Shown here piece after piece: positions 1-9,149 of a stretch of DNA of 64,000 nucleotides. Each line of letters begins with the position of its first letter. Within the stretch, counting starts at the first letter, position 1. The translations under genes were made by a program, and so were the position numbers. Below the pieces are notes generated by a model that worked only from the letters and a program-made list of their open reading frames with translations, did no database searches and was not told the DNA's origin. Origin of the DNA: Fluviicola sp. XM-24bin1 (GTDB lineage Bacteria; Bacteroidota; Bacteroidia; Flavobacteriales_D; Crocinitomicaceae); assembly GCA_003149635.1 (NCBI GenBank), contig QCWI01000001.1, positions 312,588 through 376,587 on the forward strand. Direction: 5' to 3'.

Positions 1-559
1 GAATAGCGCTTGGCAATACTTCGATGAATGCCATGTTTGCATGGCTTAACAAAACATTGGTGTTTACTCCTTCATTTTCCAATTCTGAGATCGCTACTTC
101 GAATTCAACATCATCGAACAAAGCAATGCTCAAGAGTACCGTTCCAAATTTGGTCACAGCCCACTCTGGATATTCTTCATCCTGAACGCGCTGACCGATT
201 TTATAGATATCATCGATTTTCTGAATGCTACGAATGTTCAATTGTGTCAATTCTGCACCGGTAATGTTGGATGGAACAGAAGCGATATACGTGAAATTCG
301 GGATGTATTCTAGCAATTCTATTCCTGCAGTTTCGATGGCTAATTTTTCTTCATCGGTTGGAATTGCATTGAATTGAATAAATCGATAGACCTTGTTTTG
401 CCAGATTTCTTGACTTGAAATCGAACTGGCATCGAAGGTTTTTGCGTTGGCTTCAAACGTCCGTGCTCCTTTGTAGAAGTTCACGGTGTAATCTTGCGCC
501 AGGCTGGTTGTTCCGAAGGCAAATAGGGCCAGGAACAGGAAGGAGTAACACAGTTTCAT
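1..559 (-). CDS. S8 (subtilisin-like) serine protease, N-terminal part only
   Basis: The gene runs off the left edge of the window; 186 residues are visible. It begins MKLCYSFLFLALFAFG..SLAQD, a clear Sec signal peptide of about 22 residues. The following region (FYKGARTF, VYRFIQFNAIPT, LLEYIPNFTYIASVP, LNIRSIQKI) has the layout of the N-terminal prodomain-like region that precedes the peptidase domain in secreted S8 proteases of Bacteroidota. No catalytic residue lies inside the visible part, so the family call rests on this prodomain resemblance. The product is probably exported and, by analogy with the other S8 genes of the window, may end in a T9SS sorting domain outside the window. The frame is open from the ATG at 559 to base 1. 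Confidence 0.7.
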   Translation of the reverse strand, partial: MKLCYSFLFLALFAFGTTSLAQDYTVNFYKGARTFEANAKTFDASSISSQEIWQNKVYRFIQFNAIPTDEEKLAIETAGIELLEYIPNFTYIASVPSNITGAELTQLNIRSIQKIDDIYKIGQRVQDEEYPEWAVTKFGTVLLSIALFDDVEFEVAISELENEGVNTNVLLSHANMAFIEVLPSAI

Positions 560-719
560 AAGTATTTTCTTAACAGTTAATAGTAAATTCTCACAAAGGA
601 AAATTTAATCGCACAAAAAGATACAAAATAATCGATAGGTGAACTAGGCTAATGCGTTTGAGGTTGTTAAGAAATGGTTTGAATGTTGGAATTCTGAAAT
701 GGGACGTCTGAACTTCAAG

Positions 720-734
720 CTTCGAGAACCTCAG
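720..734. repeat. Dispersed short repeat, CTTCGAGAACCTCAG form
   Basis: The 15-mer CTTCGAGAACCTCAG lies in the 250-bp gap between era and the S8 gene and recurs exactly at 51894-51908. It belongs to the short CTGAGnnnntCGAAG-type elements scattered between genes in this window. Nothing else recognisable was seen between 560 and 809. Confidence 0.5.
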
Positions 735-809
735 CCCTCGATTTCGCTATAAAGAACTGTTGTAGCCCAGAATGGACTAACTGCACTCACTCTTCCAACT
801 CCCTACTGT

Positions 810-1685
810 TTAGTATCCGTATTTCTTCAATTTCTGGTCAGAAGAACGCCAGTCTTTATCCACTTTAACGAACGTTTCCAAGAAGATCTTCTTCCCTACA
901 AAGCGCTCCATTTCTTTCCGAGATTCACGGCCGATTCGCTTGAGCATATCACCGCCTTTTCCGATAATAATTCCTTTTTGAGAATTGCGTTCTACGATGA
1001 TCAGTGCACGAATGCGGATGATATCGTCTTCTTCCAGATATTCTTCGACCTCCACCTGACAAGCGTAAGGCACTTCTTTTTTGGTGTGGATGAAAATCTT
1101 TTCACGGATGATCTCAGAAATGAAGAATCGCATTGGGCGATCTGAAATCTGGTCTTTATCAAAATAGGGTGGGCTTTCAGGAATGTTGTTTCGAATCTCT
1201 TCCCAAACACCTTCAATTCCGAAGCCGTGCAAAGCTGAAATCGGGAAGATTTTTGCGTTCGGCAATTTTTCTTGCCAGTACGCCAATCGTTCGGCTACCG
1301 CTTGTTGATCCGATAAATCCATCTTGTTGATAAGGCAAAGCACAGGAATTTCCAATTTTTGGATGCGCTCCAAAGTTTCCTTGTGATTCATCTCGTTTTC
1401 CTTGGGATCGGTAACGAAGATGAGTACATCTGCATCTTTCAACGATGTGTTCACATACTCCATCATGTTGTCGTGCAACTTGTAGGCAGAGTTCACAACG
1501 CCCGGAGTATCAGAGAAAACAATTTGATGGTCTTCGTCATTTACAATTCCGAGGATGCGGTGTCGCGTTGTTTGAGCCTTTGACGTCACAATGGATAACT
1601 TCTCGCCAATGAGTTGATTCATCAAGGTTGATTTTCCAACGTTCGGACTACCAACAATATTTACGAAACCGGATTTGTGTGCCAT
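810..1685 (-). CDS. era: GTPase Era
   Basis: Era is a GTPase that binds the 3' end of 16S rRNA and is needed for 30S subunit maturation. The G domain is complete: P-loop GSPNVGKST, switch II DTPG, NKMD for guanine specificity and an ISALHG G5-like motif. The C-terminal KH domain carries the expected IIIGKGGDMLKRIG signature. The ATG at 1685 (MAHKSGFVN) is preferred over the upstream in-frame ATG at 1709 because Era proteins begin a few residues before the first beta-strand; this gives 291 residues, normal for the family. It reads alone on the minus strand, with an inverted repeat in the gap upstream of it. Confidence 0.97.
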   Translation of the reverse strand: MAHKSGFVNIVGSPNVGKSTLMNQLIGEKLSIVTSKAQTTRHRILGIVNDEDHQIVFSDTPGVVNSAYKLHDNMMEYVNTSLKDADVLIFVTDPKENEMNHKETLERIQKLEIPVLCLINKMDLSDQQAVAERLAYWQEKLPNAKIFPISALHGFGIEGVWEEIRNNIPESPPYFDKDQISDRPMRFFISEIIREKIFIHTKKEVPYACQVEVEEYLEEDDIIRIRALIIVERNSQKGIIIGKGGDMLKRIGRESRKEMERFVGKKIFLETFVKVDKDWRSSDQKLKKYGY

Positions 1686-1784
1686 TCTGGAATTGATTTT
1701 TGCTTGCAAAAGTTGAAAGCGGCTACAAAGGAACGGAAATTCTGGGAAATCTGGATTTAGCTAGAGAAGTTAGGGGTTAAAAAT

Positions 1785-1828
1785 CGCCATTCCGCGAATT
1801 CGCGAATTCGCTTGTTCGCGAAATGGCG
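1785..1828. repeat. Inverted repeat (hairpin) between era and the hydrolase gene
   Basis: Arms at 1785-1798 and 1815-1828 (CGCCATTCCGCGAA against TTCGCGAAATGGCG) pair over 14 bp with one mismatch, and the loop itself contains the palindrome GCGAATTCGC. It lies just after the end of the hydrolase gene on the minus strand, so it may act in transcription termination, but no T-run follows. It could equally be a mobile palindromic repeat. Confidence 0.5.
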
Positions 1829-1843
1829 AACAAGGTCTGAGAT

Positions 1844-2635
1844 TTACAATTCATTCAAAAATGCCGTAATAGCCTCCCAATATTCCTCACCACCATCCTG
1901 ATTGATCCACAATGCGCGCGATCCATGATGTCCTGCACTTTGAGGAATAAACTGCACCTCGTTCTGATTCAATCCACTTTCATTTACCAATCCTGCTAAT
2001 TCTTTTACTTCTCGGAATGAAGAAGTTAAGAACATGCGTTTATCATAGTTCTTCAAAACTTTGACTAACTACTCTTTCTCTGGTTGATAATAATCACCTG
2101 GACTGAAAGAGACGAAGGCCAGAACTTCATCCATATCGGCTGCAACACAAGGAACCAATGATGACGAATAACTACTTCCCCAGAGTATGATGTCTATTTT
2201 GTATTTCTCAGATGCGAAAGCCACAGCAGCACGGATATCTTGCTCGGCATCCAAATAGTCCACTTCCTTTCCTGCTTTGACAGCACGAAGATTTGTTTCA
2301 TTTTGATATTCAGCTACAGGCCCTCCAGAACGCTGATCAATGGCCATGCAAGCGAAGCCCAGTTCGTTCAGTCGTTCAGCGATTCCGTGGTATTCTGCCT
2401 TGTTGAAGCGCGCTTGGTGACAGAGAACAATGAACGGTTTTTCTGATTCAATGTCGTAAAGATTCGCCGTGATTTCAAGACCGTCATGCGATGGAAAAGT
2501 AATCTGCTCTGGGAACTCCTTTTCAATTTCATTATCGGATTCGGTTGCTGTAGGTTCGTCCGTTTCCTCGGATGAATTCGAGTTGCACGAAACTAGAACA
2601 ATACCGAGGCAAAGCAAAAGCCAAAATGATTTCAT
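1844..2635 (-). pseudogene. Alpha/beta hydrolase lipoprotein interrupted by an in-frame TAG
   Basis: Read through, the frame gives a lipoprotein alpha/beta hydrolase. The start MKSFWLLLCLGIVLVSCNS (ATG 2635) is a lipoprotein signal with lipobox LVSC. A nucleophile elbow GSSYSS follows, and a catalytic His is probable in SAGHHGSRAL near the C-terminus. After GDYYQPEKE the frame meets TAG at 2069-2071, then continues in the same frame as LVKVLKNYDKRMFLTSSF to the true end at 1844. The downstream part holds the histidine, so the truncated 188-residue product should lack a catalytic triad. The family is dienelactone-hydrolase-like; the substrate is unknown. A single substitution, not an indel, separates it from an intact gene. 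Confidence 0.8.
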
Positions 2636-2677
2636 GGTGTAGAAGTTTGTCTTAAATGTACGGCTTCTCACGAAAAA

Positions 2678-2707
2678 CAAAAAAGGCCGCTCTTTTCAGA
2701 GCGACCC
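2678..2707 (-). terminator. Rho-independent terminator
   Basis: On the minus strand GTCGCTCT-GAAA-AGAGCGGC forms a strong stem followed by a run of six T. It closes the gene that ends at 2729. Confidence 0.8.
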
Positions 2708-2728
2708 ATTCAAATCCTGAGAAGGATT

Positions 2729-3853
2729 TTATCCTTTCCCTCCGGAACGTCGACCAGCGTTTCCGCCACTATTCTTACCTCCAGATTTCGTTCCTGGACG
2801 TTTTCTGGAATTCGAATTGGTGTTTTTCGTTCCCGGTCGCTTGCGCGAGTTTTGGGAAGCCGACTTCTTTTTGGTCGTTTGTTGTTTGGTAGATTGCTTC
2901 TTCGTTGTTTGCTGCTTTGCATTCGCGTTTTGCTTCGGTGCGGAAGAATTATTGTGAGTAGTTGTCACTTTCTGCGTGTTGGCAGGAGCAGTTGAGCGTG
3001 TCCCATTCGATTTCGGTGCAGAAGTCTCTTGCTTAGCTGCCGTTTGCTTTTTCGGAGCTGCTTGAGAATTCGTATTTGTTACTTTTTGCGTACTCGCACC
3101 TTGAGATTTCGTACTAGACTTTCCTGGTTTTCCTGCGGTATTGTTGTTTCCGGCAGATTTTCCAACATGCTTGTGGTGATGCGTTTTATGGAATGTTACG
3201 GAAGTCGTTCTGTGGTAATGCACTGTATATCCTCGTGTGAAACTTCTACGGTACACACGGCGACATCCACCACGATATACTACTACACGTCCACGATATA
3301 CTCTCCAGCTTCTTCTCTTCCAAGGTCGGTACCAACCTGGATAAGCTCTGTAGTGCCACGGAGATACCCAGAATGCATAGCGAGGCCCCCACATAAATCG
3401 AACTGGGCGCCACATGATCACGTTAACGACAACCGGCCCGCGACCTGCAGATTCAGGAAGCAAAACGTAGTTTTCACCATACAATTCCTCATCTCCAACG
3501 ATTTGAAGTTCTACAACATCGTCATCGGTTTCTTCCAACTCAATGGTAGCAACGTCTTGGGATTCGGATTCATTTACGGGAACCTGTAATGTTAATACGT
3601 GCGCGGTGCTATCACCGGAGTCTACCACGCGGATATAATCGACTTCTCCATCGCCATCCAAATCCAAATTGTTAACGTTGGAGCTTTCTGTATTTAGTTT
3701 TTTCTCAAAATCTTCAGGGGATTCGGACTCTTTGAAAATCTCTAAAACTGCAGATAGGTCAAGATTGTCTCCTTCCAGACCTGTTGAGTCTGCCTCTGTT
3801 GCGAACGCCATTGTTCCGAGCAACAGGCTACTAATCAAAAGTGTTGTTTTCAT
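2729..3853 (-). CDS. Secreted basic protein of unknown function with RKRPGTK repeats
   Basis: The ATG at 3853 gives MKTTLLISSLLLGTMAFATEA, a signal peptide; an in-frame ATG nine bases upstream (3862) is possible. Total length is 374 residues. Residues about 20-130 are acidic and include a calcium-binding-like DLDGDGEVDYIRV segment and an ELYGENYVLLPES region. A Trp/Tyr/Pro-rich stretch follows (MWRPVRFMWGPRYAFWVSPWHY). The last third is low-complexity, rich in Lys, Ser, Thr, Asn and Gln, and ends with two SRKRPGTK copies. Similar two-part proteins occur in Bacteroidota without a known role. The next gene upstream also carries RKRPGTK, so the two probably share location or a ligand (inference). 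Confidence 0.75.
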   Translation of the reverse strand: MKTTLLISSLLLGTMAFATEADSTGLEGDNLDLSAVLEIFKESESPEDFEKKLNTESSNVNNLDLDGDGEVDYIRVVDSGDSTAHVLTLQVPVNESESQDVATIELEETDDDVVELQIVGDEELYGENYVLLPESAGRGPVVVNVIMWRPVRFMWGPRYAFWVSPWHYRAYPGWYRPWKRRSWRVYRGRVVVYRGGCRRVYRRSFTRGYTVHYHRTTSVTFHKTHHHKHVGKSAGNNNTAGKPGKSSTKSQGASTQKVTNTNSQAAPKKQTAAKQETSAPKSNGTRSTAPANTQKVTTTHNNSSAPKQNANAKQQTTKKQSTKQQTTKKKSASQNSRKRPGTKNTNSNSRKRPGTKSGGKNSGGNAGRRSGGKG

Positions 3854-3936
3854 GCGTCTCATTTTTAAACTGTCCGAGTGTAAGATAGATGACACTGAAA
3901 AAGGTTTAATCGACGCCGAATTTTTTTTCGAAAAAA

Positions 3937-4254
3937 TTAAATTCCTCCTGAATTTTTCTTCTTGGTACCTGTGCTCTTAGTCCCGGGGCGCTTGCGTTCA
4001 GAAGAACTGGAACTTGTTGATTTTGTACCTGGTCTTTTTCGCGCATTTGACTTCGAAGTGGATTTCGTGCCGGGACGTTTGCGTCCGTTATTCAAGTTCG
4101 TTTTGTTCTCGGGCGTCGTTGACTTCGTTTTCTTTTCGGTTTCCTTCTTCACGGCTTTCTCAGTGCTTTTTTTCAAGGTCTGTTTATTGACTTTGATTTG
4201 ACCGAAAGAAACTCCGGTGAATAGAAGGAATGTAGCGATGAGCAATGCTTTCAT
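3937..4254 (-). CDS. Small secreted basic protein with three RKRPGTK repeats
   Basis: 105 residues. It starts with a signal peptide (MKALLIATFLLFTGVSFGQ), and the mature part is very rich in Lys, Thr and Ser. Three RKRPGTKS motifs lie in the C-terminal half, separated by Ser/Asn spacers, and the end is TKKKNSGGI. The motif also occurs twice at the end of the neighbouring secreted protein, which suggests a shared domain-swapped tail or local duplication. No enzyme domain is visible. Such a chain is probably disordered and could bind an anionic surface such as polysaccharide, LPS or nucleic acid (inference). Confidence 0.7.
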   Translation of the reverse strand: MKALLIATFLLFTGVSFGQIKVNKQTLKKSTEKAVKKETEKKTKSTTPENKTNLNNGRKRPGTKSTSKSNARKRPGTKSTSSSSSERKRPGTKSTGTKKKNSGGI

Positions 4255-4284
4255 GGTAGTCGATTATAACACAAAGATACTCTT

Positions 4285-6435
4285 TTATTGTGTAATGCCC
4301 TCAAGATCAATAAGGAACGCATATTCCATTGCGGTTTCTTTGTAACGCTGGAATCGCCCTGAGGCACCGCCATGACCTACGTCCATATTACAATACATGT
4401 ACAATAGGTTGGAATTCGTACGCAATTCGCGCAACTTCGCAATCCACTTAGCAGGTTCCCAATACTGGACTTGGCTGTCCCAGTAACCCGTAGTAATCAA
4501 CAAGTTGGGGTAATCCTGCTCGGTCACATTATCATACGGAGAGTAAGACAAAATGTACTCGTAGTACTCAGGGTCTTTTGGATTTCCCCATTCGTCAAAT
4601 TCCCCAGTAGTCAATGGAATGCTTTCATCCCACATGGTAGAAACAACGTCCACAAATGGTACGCCAGCAATAACTCCGTTCCATAGGTTCGGTTCCATAT
4701 TAATGATACTTCCCATCAGCAATCCACCTGCACTCCCTCCTTGAGCGTACAAGTGTCCTTGAGATGTGTAATTGTTTTCGATTAGATACTTCCCGCAGTC
4801 GATGAAATCGTAGAAAGTATTCTTCTTCTTCAACAATTTTCCGTCTTCGTACCACTGTCTTCCCATGGTCTGACTTCCACGAATGTGGGCAATTGCATAA
4901 ACGAACCCGCGATCCAAAAGACTCAATCGAACCGAACTAAACGAAGGGTCGATGCTGTATCCGTACGATCCATAACCGTATAGAAGACAAGGTGCTGATC
5001 CATCAATTTTTGTGTCTTTATGATACACGATAGACACCGGAACTTTTACGCCATCACGAACCGTAGCATAGATTCGCTCACAAACGTAATTGGCAGGATC
5101 GAAATTCGGATCCATCACTTCTGATTGCTTCATCACCTTTTGATCACGCGATTGCATGTTGTAATCATAAACGGTGTTCGGAGTTGTCATGGAATTGTAC
5201 CCATAACGTAATACTTCGGTATCAAACTCAGGATTTCCAAAAGTGTAAGCATCATACGCTGGATCGTTGAATTGGATGTAGTGTTCTTTGTTTGAATTCC
5301 ACTCCATCACGCGAATGTTCATCAATCCGTTTTTGCGCTCGTTTACTACAAGGAAGTTTTTGAAAATCTCAATGTCTTCGAGCAATACATCCGATCGATG
5401 CGCGATTACCTCTTTCCAGTTTTTGCGATCGGTAGCATTCACAGGAGTTTTTACCAACTTGAAGTTTTTCGCATTGTCATTCGTAGTGATATAGAAATGA
5501 TCTTCAAAATGATCCACAGAGTATTCGTGATTGCGTTCTCTCGGTAACACTACTTTCCATTCGCCTTCTGGCTTGTTCGCGTCGATGAATCGTACCTCTG
5601 ATGAAAGCGTTTGAAAACTTCCAATCATGATGTACGCACTTGATTTCGATTTGTACACCGAACAGCTGAAGGTCTCATCTTTTTCATGGTAAACCAATTT
5701 GTCCTCGTCTGAGCTAGTTCCCAAAACGTGCGAATAGATATACGCTGATCGCAAAGTTTGCGGGTCTTTCTTTACGTAGTAAATGGTCTTATTATCGTTT
5801 GCCCAAACGGCACCTCCAGTAGTGTTTTCGATTTTATCTTCAAGCATTTCACCCGAATTCAAATCCTTGACGTACAAGGTGTATTGACGACGAGAAATCA
5901 AATCAATTCCATATGCCAAATACTGATTGTTTTTACTGACGCTGGCACCACCAATCGAAAAATAAGATTCATCTTTCCCCATCTCAGGGCCGTTCAACAT
6001 AATCTCTTCTGCATCCTTGCCGTCATCCTTCTTACGACAAACAAGTGGATAATCTTGCCCTTTCTCGTATCGGTTGTAATAGAAGTAACCGTTTCGCTTT
6101 ACAGGCACACTTTCATCATCTTGTTTGATACGCCCAGTGATTTCCTCGAACAATTTGGCTTGAAGTCCTTCCGTATGCTTCATTCCTTCGTTCAAGTACG
6201 CATTCTCCTCTTCCAGATATTTCACGACTTTTTCGGTCTGGGCATCCATTTTCGCCGCTTCCTTTTGTTCGTCCGAGAGACGCATCCAGAAATAATTATC
6301 GATACGGGTATTTCCGTGTTCTTCGAGAGTTGTAGGGACTTTTTCCGCTGTAGGTTCCGTCATTTTTTGTGCAAATAAGGTCGTGCAACCGAAAGTGCAG
6401 GCTGCAATGAATATTAGGGGCTTAATGTTTCGCAT
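4285..6435 (-). CDS. ptrB: S9 family oligopeptidase (protease II/oligopeptidase B type)
   Basis: 716 residues with a signal peptide (MRNIKPLIFIAACTFGCTTLFAQ), so the enzyme is probably periplasmic. The N-terminal beta-propeller begins with the family pattern HGNTRIDNYFWMRL. The peptidase domain has GYGSYGYSIDPSF, the nucleophile in GGSAGG, the acid in the TTGYWDSQVQYWEP region and the histidine in GHGGASGRF. Oligopeptidase B cleaves small peptides after basic residues; specificity here is inferred from the family. The length matches family members (about 690-720). The gene stands alone, with ppa upstream on the same strand after a gap of about 100 bp. Confidence 0.92.
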   Translation of the reverse strand: MRNIKPLIFIAACTFGCTTLFAQKMTEPTAEKVPTTLEEHGNTRIDNYFWMRLSDEQKEAAKMDAQTEKVVKYLEEENAYLNEGMKHTEGLQAKLFEEITGRIKQDDESVPVKRNGYFYYNRYEKGQDYPLVCRKKDDGKDAEEIMLNGPEMGKDESYFSIGGASVSKNNQYLAYGIDLISRRQYTLYVKDLNSGEMLEDKIENTTGGAVWANDNKTIYYVKKDPQTLRSAYIYSHVLGTSSDEDKLVYHEKDETFSCSVYKSKSSAYIMIGSFQTLSSEVRFIDANKPEGEWKVVLPRERNHEYSVDHFEDHFYITTNDNAKNFKLVKTPVNATDRKNWKEVIAHRSDVLLEDIEIFKNFLVVNERKNGLMNIRVMEWNSNKEHYIQFNDPAYDAYTFGNPEFDTEVLRYGYNSMTTPNTVYDYNMQSRDQKVMKQSEVMDPNFDPANYVCERIYATVRDGVKVPVSIVYHKDTKIDGSAPCLLYGYGSYGYSIDPSFSSVRLSLLDRGFVYAIAHIRGSQTMGRQWYEDGKLLKKKNTFYDFIDCGKYLIENNYTSQGHLYAQGGSAGGLLMGSIINMEPNLWNGVIAGVPFVDVVSTMWDESIPLTTGEFDEWGNPKDPEYYEYILSYSPYDNVTEQDYPNLLITTGYWDSQVQYWEPAKWIAKLRELRTNSNLLYMYCNMDVGHGGASGRFQRYKETAMEYAFLIDLEGITQ

Positions 6436-6535
6436 GGTACCAGAATTTCGTTGGTGCTAACAATAATAACCAAAGATTTCAGACAATCTTTGTGAATCGT
6501 TAGTAAAGGTTGAAATCCTTGATTGCAGGTTCTGA

Positions 6536-7084
6536 TTAAAGTGCAGCTATCATTTTTTTATAGTCGACCATGCTTTGCTTCACAATCTCTCTGGCTTTTT
6601 CGGCGTTCTGAAATTCTTCCACCTCCACGGTTTTGTTCTCAAGCTTTTTGTAATCCTCGAAGAAGTTTTTCAATTCTCGGAAAAAATGTTTGGGCAATTC
6701 GTCAATGTCACGGATGTGATTCACACTCATATCGTTTTCTGCCACTGCGATGATTTTATCATCCTTCTCGCCGTTGTCCAACATTTGCATAACACCAATG
6801 ACGCGGGCTTCGACAATACACATGGGTACGATGGATGCTTGCGATAAGACGACAATATCTAAGGGATCTTTATCGTCACAATACGTCTGCGGAATGAAAC
6901 CGTAATTAGCCGGATAATGCATAGCTGAATATAACACGCGATCCATTTTTAACATCCCCGAATCTTTGTCCAATTCGTATTTCGCTCTTGTGTTTTTAGG
7001 AATTTCTATGATGCCGTTTACGATGTCTGGCGCTCGTGTTCCATGGGAAACCTGATGCCATGGATGAAAGTAGTTTGAATTCAT
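6536..7084 (-). CDS. ppa: Inorganic pyrophosphatase (family I)
   Basis: 182 residues, soluble and cytoplasmic. It hydrolyses the pyrophosphate made during nucleic acid, protein and lipid synthesis. Family I landmarks are present: [38 protein letters not shown] with the metal-binding aspartates, and the later KIIAVAEND segment. The length and the ATG at 7084 are typical for the family. There is no obvious operon partner. The enzyme needs Mg2+ (family knowledge). Confidence 0.96.
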   Translation of the reverse strand: MNSNYFHPWHQVSHGTRAPDIVNGIIEIPKNTRAKYELDKDSGMLKMDRVLYSAMHYPANYGFIPQTYCDDKDPLDIVVLSQASIVPMCIVEARVIGVMQMLDNGEKDDKIIAVAENDMSVNHIRDIDELPKHFFRELKNFFEDYKKLENKTVEVEEFQNAEKAREIVKQSMVDYKKMIAAL

Positions 7085-7151
7085 TGATTTTTCAGCAAAG
7101 TTAGTTGGCTTGCGAATTCAGAGATGTTAAGAAATGTTAGTTTACAGTACT

Positions 7152-7186
7152 AAAAAAGCGCAACTTCCAAAGAAATTGTGCCTTTC
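7152..7186 (-). terminator. Probable terminator after the multicopper oxidase fragment
   Basis: On the minus strand, GCACAA and TTGCGC form an imperfect stem, flanked by AAAG on the 5' side and a TTTTTT run on the 3' side. It lies about 24 bp beyond the stop of the gene ending at 7210. Confidence 0.55.
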
Positions 7187-7209
7187 ATATTGTATAGTTA
7201 GAAATGAAC

Positions 7210-7839
7210 TTATTGGAGCATCAGTTTTTGTACAAACCTGATGTTGCCCGAGATATATTCTACTTTTATAATACCTCGCGGTAAATGTTCCGTTGGGAAA
7301 CTATAATTGGGTAAGGATTCGACATCTATTTCTTCCAAAAGTCTACCATTTAAATCATAAAAGCGCAGCAATCCTGAATCTGTAAAGTTTCCTTTGAAAT
7401 TCACAGAGTTGGTTGCCGGATTCGGGAACATAGTAAGCGAAACAAGATCCTCTTCTGGAATATTCGCTGTTGATACCAATGAATCTACTACTACAAACTG
7501 GTGCATCATGGCAGTATCTTCATGGGTTAGGATATGACAATGATACATAAAGCCTTCTTGCCAAAGGCTGTCCATGTCCCAAGGACTTGGGAAACTATCA
7601 AAGCGAGCGACATACGTCAACTTTGCTCCTTCTCGAATCAGCTGGACGTCCTTCCATCCAAACAATTCATCTGGTAGGTTGGGATAGGTGAATACTCCCG
7701 CGCTATCCGTATAACCGCCATTTCCGTCTGGAATTCCAACGACCCCATCATATTCGGTCACTTGAAATTGTACTTTATGAATATGCCATGGATGGACATG
7801 TGGGTAGATAACTAACCAAAAGCTTTTCGCTACGCTCAC
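7210..7839 (-). pseudogene. Truncated multicopper oxidase: last cupredoxin domain plus T9SS C-terminal domain
   Basis: Only the third cupredoxin domain remains. It has the HPWHIHKVQF and YHCHILTHEDTAMM motifs that supply type 1, 2 and 3 copper ligands in multicopper oxidases. After it comes a T9SS sorting domain (LTMFPNPATNSVNFKG to FVQKLMLQ). The two upstream cupredoxin domains and the signal peptide are missing. The frame can start only at a GTG (7839), a few codons before the copper motif, and the tRNA-fMet terminator and gene lie less than 60 bp further upstream. Without its first domains it cannot complete the trinuclear copper site, and without a signal peptide the sorting domain is useless. 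It is most likely the remnant of a deletion. Confidence 0.8.
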
Positions 7840-7890
7840 TTTTTCGTTTCTGTCCTATTCTCGAAGCAAGCTTCAGAATTATCCAAAAAC

Positions 7891-7923
7891 AAAAAAGCCT
7901 CCTGATAAATCAGGAAGCTTTTG
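7891..7923 (-). terminator. Terminator of the tRNA-fMet transcript
   Basis: On the minus strand, a GCTTCCTGAT-type arm pairs with ATCAGGAGGC and is followed by six T. It starts a few bases after the 3' end of the tRNA. Confidence 0.85.
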
Positions 7924-7928
7924 CTTAG

Positions 7929-8001
<73 letters not shown>

Positions 8002-8166
8002 GTGTATTTTGCTTTCATAAGTAGTGATAGCGGGGGCAAATATACGGCACAGATATGTTTCTCGCAAGTTTTTCTCCGTCTTTTTGTGATTTATTCGTGT
8101 AACGAATTTCCCTTCAAGCAAATAAACAATCCACCCATTCCCAATCCCTCGTCGTAATTAGTTTGT

Positions 8167-8174
8167 TACTTTTG
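8167..8174 (+). promoter_or_regulatory. Bacteroidota -7 element (TACTTTTG)
   Basis: An exact TAnnTTTG match 37 bp before the ATG of the lipoprotein gene at 8211. No strong -33 TTG at ideal spacing was found. Confidence 0.5.
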
Positions 8175-8210
8175 CTTACAGAAACATTATTCTTTCAAAA
8201 GCACCTGAAT

Positions 8211-9032
8211 ATGAAAATCAAACACCTCCTAATCCTTTTTTCAGCAGCACTTTTGTGGACAGCATGTTCTGAAACCTCACCAGAGAAAATCGTCAAAAAG
8301 ACCAAAAACGAAAAAACTCCCGAAGAAAAAGGAGAAGCAGATGACGGTCGTGGCGGAGAATACGCCGATTACATGGCAATTGTTGACGCCGACGATTCAT
8401 GGTACATTGGAAATACAATGTATTACACCAAAAACCCGGATGTATCGCAGGAAACCTACCAAGTATATTTATTATTGGATAGCGCCTCAAACGTAGTACG
8501 TATCGAAGAAAGATACACGCGTGAAAATGGAGGAAGTGTACTAGGTAATTTCCACTACTACAAAGATGGAATTCGAATTGCATCAAAGGAGATCTACAAC
8601 GAAGGTCAGGGAGAAAGCGAATTGTTCTATGAGCGCGTATCGTACTACGAAGACGAAAAACCGATTATCTCGAAAATTCGCTCGAACAAATACGAAGAGT
8701 ACCTTGAGAATGAAGTGTATGAAATTATAACTCCTGTTGCTTGTCCAACCGATAAAGCGGAACGTGCCATTGCTCGTGAAGGAGAATTCCAAACAAACTT
8801 CTTAGGTGTAATTAAAAGCGGAGGGCTGAACTACATCGAAGTAGGAGAAGGCGATCCAAATGGATTCAGTACTACATTATTGGTACAACAAATTACCCCT
8901 TTGGTTGGCGACATGATTTCCAATCCGAGCGAATACAAAGGTAAGCCAGTGAGTGTAGACTTCCGTGAAATGCCAGACGGACAAGGATTCACCTTCCAGG
9001 CACTCCTCGCTATTGCCATGGTGGTCGATTAA
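8211..9032 (+). CDS. Lipoprotein of unknown function
   Basis: The ATG at 8211 gives MKIKHLLILFSAALLWTACSE, a lipoprotein signal with lipobox WTAC, so it is likely anchored in a membrane facing the periplasm or surface. An upstream in-frame start at 8163 would put hydrophobic residues before the signal and overlap the promoter element, so it was rejected. The 273-residue chain has a charged linker (KKTKNEKTPEEKGEADDG), then a region rich in Tyr and Glu with repeated beta-like stretches (WYIGNTMYYTKNPDVS, VVRIEERYTRENGG). No known domain is recognised. It reads alone. Confidence 0.75.
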   Translation: MKIKHLLILFSAALLWTACSETSPEKIVKKTKNEKTPEEKGEADDGRGGEYADYMAIVDADDSWYIGNTMYYTKNPDVSQETYQVYLLLDSASNVVRIEERYTRENGGSVLGNFHYYKDGIRIASKEIYNEGQGESELFYERVSYYEDEKPIISKIRSNKYEEYLENEVYEIITPVACPTDKAERAIAREGEFQTNFLGVIKSGGLNYIEVGEGDPNGFSTTLLVQQITPLVGDMISNPSEYKGKPVSVDFREMPDGQGFTFQALLAIAMVVD

Positions 9033-9149
9033 TTTCATCCGCTAGTTTCCCCCTTTTGTAGCTCGAATTGCACCTTTAAACATTTTTAACGCTAGCTTGG
9101 AAATAGGTTTGCGTAATATTGTCTTGCGAAACAATGTAGCAAGCAGATT

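Noticed and set aside
28-264. Plus-strand frame of 78 codons at the left edge
   Set aside because: It is the shadow of the S8 protease reading frame on the minus strand.
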